Shown here piece by piece: positions 6,289 to 10,225 of a stretch of 10,225 nt of DNA. Each line of letters starts with the position of its first letter. Positions within the stretch are counted from its first letter, which is position 1. The DNA comes from DATBFX01 sp036558305. Lineage in GTDB: Bacteria; Chloroflexota; Chloroflexia; Thermomicrobiales; UBA6265. Under the pieces are notes generated by a model. The model saw nothing but the letters and a program-made list of their open reading frames with translations, was not told the origin of the DNA and searched no databases. The position numbers and the translations under genes were made by a program. The DNA lies in the NCBI GenBank assembly GCA_036558305.1, contig DATBFX010000108.1, positions 1 to 10,225 on the forward strand, in the 5' to 3' direction.

Positions 6289-6843
6289 TCAATTCGGACT
6301 CAGACTCCGGGAAGGATCGACGTAGGCGATGCCGCGGTAGCCGGGGAGGAATTTTTCCCAGCCGGCGACGATCGCCGTGTCGAGGCGGCGTTCGATGGTG
6401 TAGTAGATGCCGGCCGAGGGTTCGATCGGCAGTTTCCGGAGCTGCATGCGGGCCTCGCCGAGCGACTTGCCGCCTTTGCGGTGGTTACAGGTTTTGCAGG
6501 CCGAGACGAGGTTGTCCCAGGAGTGCGGACCGCCGCGGGAGCGGGGAATGACGTGGTCGATGGTGAGATCTCCCGCCTGCCGGCCGCAGTACTGGCAGGT
6601 GTAGTTGTCGCGGATGAAGACCTCGCGCCGCGTGAGCTTGACGCGCGGTCGAGGCCGGCGGATCAGGTAGATGAGACGGATGACGGAGGGCCACGGGAAA
6701 TGTCGGGTCGCCGTGGCCACCGAGGCGTCGTGGGCCTCGAGGATTTCGGCTTTCCCGTCGATGACGAGGACGATCGCCCGGCGCACGTTACAGACGTTGA
6801 GTGGTTCGTAGTTTTGGTTGAGGACGAGGACTGCTCTGTTCAC
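6289..6843 (-). CDS. HNH endonuclease family protein
   Basis: The 184-residue product belongs to the stand-alone HNH family that starts with VLVLNQNYEPLNVC (residues 5-18). The HNH fold is at about 72-125: CQYC (83-86) and CKTC (116-119) would bind the structural zinc, and IDHVIPRSRGG (95-105) carries the catalytic-type Asp96-His97. Asn111 and the CNHRKGG segment (119-125) complete the beta-beta-alpha-metal motif. The N-terminal third is a conserved family extension, and the C-terminal YYTIERRLDTAI...FLPGY part is also family-like. Members are common in Chloroflexota, cyanobacteria and Bacteroidota as single genes; their substrate and role are not established, so I assign only presumed metal-dependent nuclease activity. 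The start is GTG at 6843. An AAGGG 12 bases upstream is a weak Shine-Dalgarno and sits in a hairpin arm. It is next to serS and uvrA without signs of a mobile element, restriction partner or toxin pair. Confidence 0.93.
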   Translation of the reverse strand: MNRAVLVLNQNYEPLNVCNVRRAIVLVIDGKAEILEAHDASVATATRHFPWPSVIRLIYLIRRPRPRVKLTRREVFIRDNYTCQYCGRQAGDLTIDHVIPRSRGGPHSWDNLVSACKTCNHRKGGKSLGEARMQLRKLPIEPSAGIYYTIERRLDTAIVAGWEKFLPGYRGIAYVDPSRSLSPN

Positions 6844-6852
6844 CCCGGTCTA

Positions 6853-6871
6853 AACCCTTACCTCAAGGGTT
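6853..6871. repeat. Leader hairpin before the HNH gene
   Basis: AACCCTT and AAGGGTT form a perfect 7-bp stem with a five-base loop. On the minus strand the 3' arm contains AAGGG, the only Shine-Dalgarno-like sequence for the GTG start at 6843, so folding could hide it. Confidence 0.55.
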
Positions 6872-6936
6872 GCCGCAGGTAACCTTCGCACCAGGCACCG
6901 GACGCAACCGACCAACCGCCGACTCCATCCCAAGCG

Positions 6937-6965
6937 ATAGTAGCATGTCAGCCGTCAGTCGTCAG
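6937..6965 (-). promoter_or_regulatory. Candidate promoter of the HNH gene
   Basis: CTGACG (6965-6960) and TACTAT (6942-6937) are 17 bases apart on the minus strand. TGC directly before TACTAT gives an extended -10. The -35 lies in a heptamer tandem repeat. The leader to the GTG start would be about 85-90 bases. Confidence 0.4.
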
Positions 6966-6998
6966 CTTTTTAGCCGATAGCCGGTAGCCGATAGCCGG
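6947..6998. repeat. Two adjacent heptamer tandem repeats
   Basis: Three copies of GTCAGYY (6947-6967) are followed by TTT and four copies of TAGCCGR (6971-6998), alternating A and G at the last base and trailing into TAGGAAT. The second block also reads as a 14-bp unit repeated twice. The arrays lie in the non-coding interval between uvrA and the HNH gene. Confidence 0.85.
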
Positions 6999-7108
6999 TA
7001 GGAATGCGCGAGCGACCTTGGCGGGGGGTCGCGGTTGGTATGACGCCGAGGCGACGTTGGTGTGAGATGCGCCGGTCGGGGGCGTGTGACCCCGCGGGCC
7101 ATCGCAGG

Positions 7109-7186
7109 GAGGTCCTTCGCTTCGCTCAGGATGTTCGGGGGGAGGGTTGCCTGAAAATGAACATCCTGAGCGAAGCGAAGGACCTC
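7109..7186. repeat. 28-bp perfect inverted repeat, palindromic repeat element
   Basis: The arms at 7109-7136 and 7159-7186 are exact complements over 28 bases, around a 22-base spacer. Their core is TCCTTCGCTTCGCTCAGGAT. The element starts 20 bases after the uvrA stop. From memory, very similar cores recur between genes in Chloroflexota and other GC-rich environmental genomes, so this is probably one copy of a dispersed REP-like family. It could act as a stem that stops or stabilises the uvrA transcript, although no T run follows. Confidence 0.92.
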
Positions 7187-7205
7187 TCCCGTCGTTTGTT
7201 CTCAG

Positions 7206-10118
7206 TCAGTCTGCCGCCAGGGATTGGTGATCCAATACCGGACGGAGGTATTGGCCGGTGAAGGAGGCGGAGTTGGCGGAGACGTCCTCGGGGGTGCCTT
7301 CGGCGATGATGGTGCCGCCGCCGTGGCCGCCTTCGGGGCCGAGGTCGATGATCCAGTCGGCGGATTTGATGACGTCGAGGTTGTGCTCGATGACGACGAT
7401 GGTGTTGCCGCCGTCGGTCAGGCGTTGGAGGACGCCGAGGAGTTTTTCGATGTCGGCGAAGTGGAGGCCGGTGGTCGGTTCGTCGAGGATGTAGAGGGTG
7501 CGGCCGGTGGCGGTGCGGGAGAGTTCGGTCGCGAGTTTGACGCGTTGAGCTTCGCCGCCGGAGAGTTGGGTGGCGGGTTGGCCGAGGTGGATGTAGCCGA
7601 GACCGACGTCCTGCAGGGTTTGCAGTTTGCGGCGGACGCCGGGGATGTTTTCGAAGAAGGCGAGGGCCTCCGTCACGGTCATGTCGAGGACATCGGCGAT
7701 CGATTTGCCCTTGTAGGTGATCTCCAGGGCTTCGCGGTTGTAGCGTTTGCCGTGGCAGACCTCGCAGGGGACGAAGACGTCGGGGAGGAAGTTCATCTCG
7801 ATCTGGATGATGCCTTCGCCGTGGCAGGCTTCGCAGCGACCGCCCTTGACGTTGAAGGAGAACCGGCCGGGTTGGTAGCCGCGGGCTTTTGCCTCGGGCA
7901 TCGAGGCGAAGAGTTCGCGGATCGGGGTGAAGAGACCGGTGTAGGTGGCGGGGTTGGAGCGCGGGGTGCGGCCGATCGGGCTCTGGTCGACGTCGACGAC
8001 TTTGTCGAGGTGGTGCATGCCCTCGATGGCGTCGTGGGAGTCGGGTTTTGCGCGGGCGTTGTGGAACTCCATGGCGAGGCGGCGGTAGAGGGTGTCGGTG
8101 ATCAGCGTGCTCTTGCCGGAGCCGGAGACGCCGGTGACGGCGATGAAGGTGCCGAGCGGGAAGGTGACCGAGACGTTTTTCAGGTTGTTGCCGGTGGCGC
8201 CACGGAGGGTCAGTCGCTTGCCGTTGCCCTTGCGGCGGGTGTGCGGGGTGGCGATCTGGCGTTGGCCGCTCAGGTATTGACCGGTGATCGACTCCTGGAC
8301 GCGGGCGAGGTCGGGGATGCGGCCGGCGGCGACGATGCGGCCGCCGTGGACGCCGGCGCCGGGGCCGACGTCGATGATCCAGTCGGCCGATCTCATCATC
8401 TCCTCGTCGTGCTCGACGACGATCAGGGTATTGCCGAGGTCGCGGAGGCGGAGGAGGGTGCGGATGAGCCGGGCGTTGTCGCGCTGGTGGAGACCGATCG
8501 ACGGTTCGTCGAGGATGTAGAGGACGCCCATCAGGCTGGAACCGATCTGGGTGGCGAGGCGGATGCGTTGGGCCTCGCCGCCGGAGAGGGTGGTGGCGGT
8601 GCGGTCGAGGGTCAGGTAGTCGAGACCGACGTCGACGAGGAAGCCGAGGCGCTCGCGGATCTCTTTGAGGATCTGGCGGGCGATCAGGAACTCGCGGGGG
8701 GTGAGCGGGGCGCCGGTGTGGGTCTCGGGGTCGGCGGCGAGGTCGTTGAACCAGGCCTGGGCCTGGCGGATTGGTAATCCAGTTAAATCGACGATGTTGC
8801 GGCCGTTGATGAGGATGGCGAGGACCTCGGGTTTGAGGCGGGTACCGTGGCAGGTGGGGCAGGGGCGGGCCGACATGTAGCGGCCGAGTTCTTCTCGGAT
8901 GTAATCGGACGAGGTCTGGTCGAGGCGGCGTTTGAGGTTCGGGATGACGCCCTCGTACATGACGTCGTAATTCTTGAGGCGGCCGTTGCCGGAGCGGTAG
9001 CGGACGACGATCTTGTCGCGCTTGTTGCTGTTGAGGATGGTGTCGACGGCCTCGGCCGGGAGTTGGTTCCAGGGCGTGGTCAGGCCGAAGTGGTGTTTCT
9101 CGGCGAGGGCTTCGAGTTGGGCGGTGTGCCAGGAGTAGCCTTCGCCGGAGTTGCGCATCCAGGGGGTGATCGCGCCCTGGGAGATCGAGAGGTTGCGGTT
9201 GGTGACGATCAGCTCGGGGTCGAATTCGAGTTTGGTGCCGAGACCGGTGCAGTCGGGGCAGGCGCCGTGGGGCGAGTTGAACGAGAAGTTGCGCGGTTCG
9301 ATCTCGCCGAAGCTGATGCCGCAGAAGGGGCAGGCGAAGTTCTCGGAGAAGAGGAGTTCGCCGCCGTCGACGATCTGACCGACGGCGATACCGCCGGCGA
9401 TGCGGAGGGCGACTTCGAGCGAGTCGATGATGCGGACGCGGTCGGGGTGCTCCTCCTCCGGGACGTTCGGGTCGTGGCGGACGACGATACGGTCGACGAC
9501 GACCTCGATCGTGTGCTTCTTGTTCTTCTCCAGGTCGATCTTCTCGTCGACGTCGCGGACCTCGCCGTCGACGCGGACGCGGACGAAGCCCTGGCGGCGG
9601 ACCTCGTCGAAGACGCCCTGGTGCTCGCCTTTGCGGTCGCGGATGACGGGGCCGAGGATCATCAGGCGGGTGCCGTCCGGGAGGGCGAGGATTTGGCTCG
9701 CCATCTGCTGGACCGACTGCTGGGCGATGGGGCGACCGCAGTTGGGGCAGTGGGGGCGACCTACGCGGGCGAAGAGGAGGCGGAGGTAGTCGTAGATCTC
9801 GGTGACGGTGCCGACGGTCGAGCGCGGGTTGCGGCTGGTGCCTTTCTGGTCGATCGAGATGGCGGGGGAGAGACCGTCGATGTGGTCGACGTCCGGTTTT
9901 TCCATCTGACCGAGGAACTGGCGGGCGTAGGCGGAGAGCGACTCGACGTAACGGCGCTGGCCTTCGGCGAAGATGGTGTCGAAGGCGAGCGAGGACTTGC
10001 CGGAACCGGAGAGACCGGTGAGGACGACCAAGCGATCGCGCGGGATCTCGACGTCGATGTTCTTGAGGTTGTGCTCGCGTGCGCCACGGACGGTGATCTT
10101 GTCGTGGAGGTGCGGCAT
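7206..10118 (-). CDS. uvrA: Excinuclease ABC subunit A (UvrA)
   Basis: The 970-residue product is the DNA-damage sensor of nucleotide excision repair, a dimeric ABC ATPase that loads UvrB onto lesions. The first module has Walker A GLSGSGKSS (35-43), the split zinc module with C263/C266 and C287/C290, signature LSGGEAQ (511-517) and Walker B ILDEPS (535-540). The second has Walker A GVSGSGKST (663-671), the zinc module C762/C765 and C785/C788 (CEAC, CEVC), signature LSGGEAQ (852-858) and ILDEPTTG (877-884). CPNC (124-127) and CPTC (420-423) are additional cysteine pairs seen in many UvrAs. The UvrB-binding region is at about 130-250. Length and order are normal and nothing is missing. The start at 10118 gives the family-typical N-terminus (KITVRGAREHNLKNI); its Shine-Dalgarno is weak (AGGTAGGGA). 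uvrB is not nearby. The coding strand is so C-rich that long unrelated frames are open on both strands across it. Confidence 0.99.
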   Translation of the reverse strand: MPHLHDKITVRGAREHNLKNIDVEIPRDRLVVLTGLSGSGKSSLAFDTIFAEGQRRYVESLSAYARQFLGQMEKPDVDHIDGLSPAISIDQKGTSRNPRSTVGTVTEIYDYLRLLFARVGRPHCPNCGRPIAQQSVQQMASQILALPDGTRLMILGPVIRDRKGEHQGVFDEVRRQGFVRVRVDGEVRDVDEKIDLEKNKKHTIEVVVDRIVVRHDPNVPEEEHPDRVRIIDSLEVALRIAGGIAVGQIVDGGELLFSENFACPFCGISFGEIEPRNFSFNSPHGACPDCTGLGTKLEFDPELIVTNRNLSISQGAITPWMRNSGEGYSWHTAQLEALAEKHHFGLTTPWNQLPAEAVDTILNSNKRDKIVVRYRSGNGRLKNYDVMYEGVIPNLKRRLDQTSSDYIREELGRYMSARPCPTCHGTRLKPEVLAILINGRNIVDLTGLPIRQAQAWFNDLAADPETHTGAPLTPREFLIARQILKEIRERLGFLVDVGLDYLTLDRTATTLSGGEAQRIRLATQIGSSLMGVLYILDEPSIGLHQRDNARLIRTLLRLRDLGNTLIVVEHDEEMMRSADWIIDVGPGAGVHGGRIVAAGRIPDLARVQESITGQYLSGQRQIATPHTRRKGNGKRLTLRGATGNNLKNVSVTFPLGTFIAVTGVSGSGKSTLITDTLYRRLAMEFHNARAKPDSHDAIEGMHHLDKVVDVDQSPIGRTPRSNPATYTGLFTPIRELFASMPEAKARGYQPGRFSFNVKGGRCEACHGEGIIQIEMNFLPDVFVPCEVCHGKRYNREALEITYKGKSIADVLDMTVTEALAFFENIPGVRRKLQTLQDVGLGYIHLGQPATQLSGGEAQRVKLATELSRTATGRTLYILDEPTTGLHFADIEKLLGVLQRLTDGGNTIVVIEHNLDVIKSADWIIDLGPEGGHGGGTIIAEGTPEDVSANSASFTGQYLRPVLDHQSLAAD
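7232..7254. repeat. Inverted repeat in the last codons of uvrA
   Basis: CCAATACC (7232-7239) and GGTATTGG (7247-7254) are perfect 8-bp arms around a seven-base loop, 24 bases before the end of the uvrA stop. Together with the 28-bp repeat just beyond, it places two stems at the 3' end of the uvrA mRNA. Confidence 0.6.
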
Positions 10119-10225
10119 CTGGCGTGATCCCTACCTGGTGCGCGACCGGGGTCGCGGGCGACAACCTACGAGCGACGAGCTTCTGGCTTCGAGTGACGAG
10201 CTCGTTGCGGGGCGTCGGGTTGCGA
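10119..10225. other. uvrA upstream region with palindrome and direct repeats
   Basis: The palindrome CGCGACCGGGGTCGCG lies at 10141-10156, 23 bases before the uvrA ATG. Two 14-base copies of CGAGYGACGAGCTY lie at 10169-10182 and 10190-10203, 21 bases apart. I cannot point to a convincing -35/-10 pair or a known LexA box. The palindrome could be an operator or a leader stem. Confidence 0.45.

Larger units (their letters stand above)
6844..7205. other. 362-base non-coding interval between uvrA and the HNH gene
   Basis: I see no protein-like frame here. In minus-strand order the interval holds a long inverted repeat shortly after the uvrA stop (7186-7109), a stretch at about 7108-6999 with only weak stems (GCGACC at 7012-7017 with GGTCGC at 7027-7032), the heptamer arrays, a candidate promoter and a leader hairpin. 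No classical terminator with a T run is seen after uvrA. Confidence 0.7.

Noticed and set aside
6947..6998. CRISPR-like array
   Set aside because: The repeats are 7 bases, directly adjacent and without spacers, so they are simple tandem repeats.
7109..7186. Terminal inverted repeats of an insertion sequence
   Set aside because: Only 22 bases lie between the arms, with no transposase and no target-site duplication evident; a palindromic repeat element fits better.
7224..10127. Long plus-strand open frames (517 and 426 codons) opposite uvrA
   Set aside because: They mirror uvrA codon bias in a GC-rich stretch, giving Val/Ala/Gly/Asp/Glu-rich translations without domain signatures. uvrA itself is unmistakable on the other strand.
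7126..10164. A 1012-codon minus-strand frame overlapping uvrA
   Set aside because: It is an Arg/Pro/His-rich shadow frame of uvrA without motifs, and it runs through the 28-bp inverted repeat.

Overview
This is a GC-rich bacterial chromosome segment in which every recognisable gene lies on the minus strand. The gene set is largely housekeeping: translation (thrS, serS, a tRNA-Val), cell wall, and DNA repair (uvrA). The transcriptional T-box ahead of thrS, the D-Ala-D-Ala carboxypeptidase anchored by a C-terminal membrane segment, the stand-alone HNH protein and the palindromic repeat built on a TCCTTCGCTTCGCTCAGGATG-like core together suggest a Chloroflexota-type (Thermomicrobia-like) or other monoderm high-GC bacterium. 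That placement is inference; no phylogenetic marker was compared.

Layout in transcription order (right to left). Positions 10225-10119 are a uvrA upstream region with a palindrome and short direct repeats. uvrA fills 10118-7206 and is complete, with both ABC ATPase modules and both zinc modules. Positions 7205-6844 are non-coding and hold a 28-bp perfect inverted repeat, heptamer tandem repeats, a candidate promoter and a leader hairpin. An HNH endonuclease-family gene follows (6843-6289), then a short spacer with two strong hairpins and serS (6179-4869). A consensus promoter overlapping the serS stop drives tRNA-Val(GAC) (4809-4736), which ends in a clear intrinsic terminator. An S11 D-alanyl-D-alanine carboxypeptidase gene (4578-3367) follows. 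Its stop codon lies inside the -35 box of the thrS promoter. A full threonine T-box leader (about 3334-3071) then controls thrS (3043-1244). The left end holds a PfpI/DJ-1-family gene (1105-554), followed within a few bases by an unrecognised gene that runs off the window at position 1.

The best-supported non-coding element is the thrS T-box. Stem I with ACC specifier candidates, stem III, an antiterminator with the 7-nt bulge, and a competing terminator with a T run can all be read off by eye. The implied logic is that uncharged tRNA-Thr stabilises the antiterminator and lets thrS be transcribed. I see no defence system, prophage, CRISPR array or other plainly undescribed system. The less ordinary points are two promoters whose -35 hexamers contain the upstream gene's stop codon, a ThrRS without the TGS domain, a change in GC skew near 4.9 kb with no change in coding strand, and several repeat or palindrome elements in and between genes.
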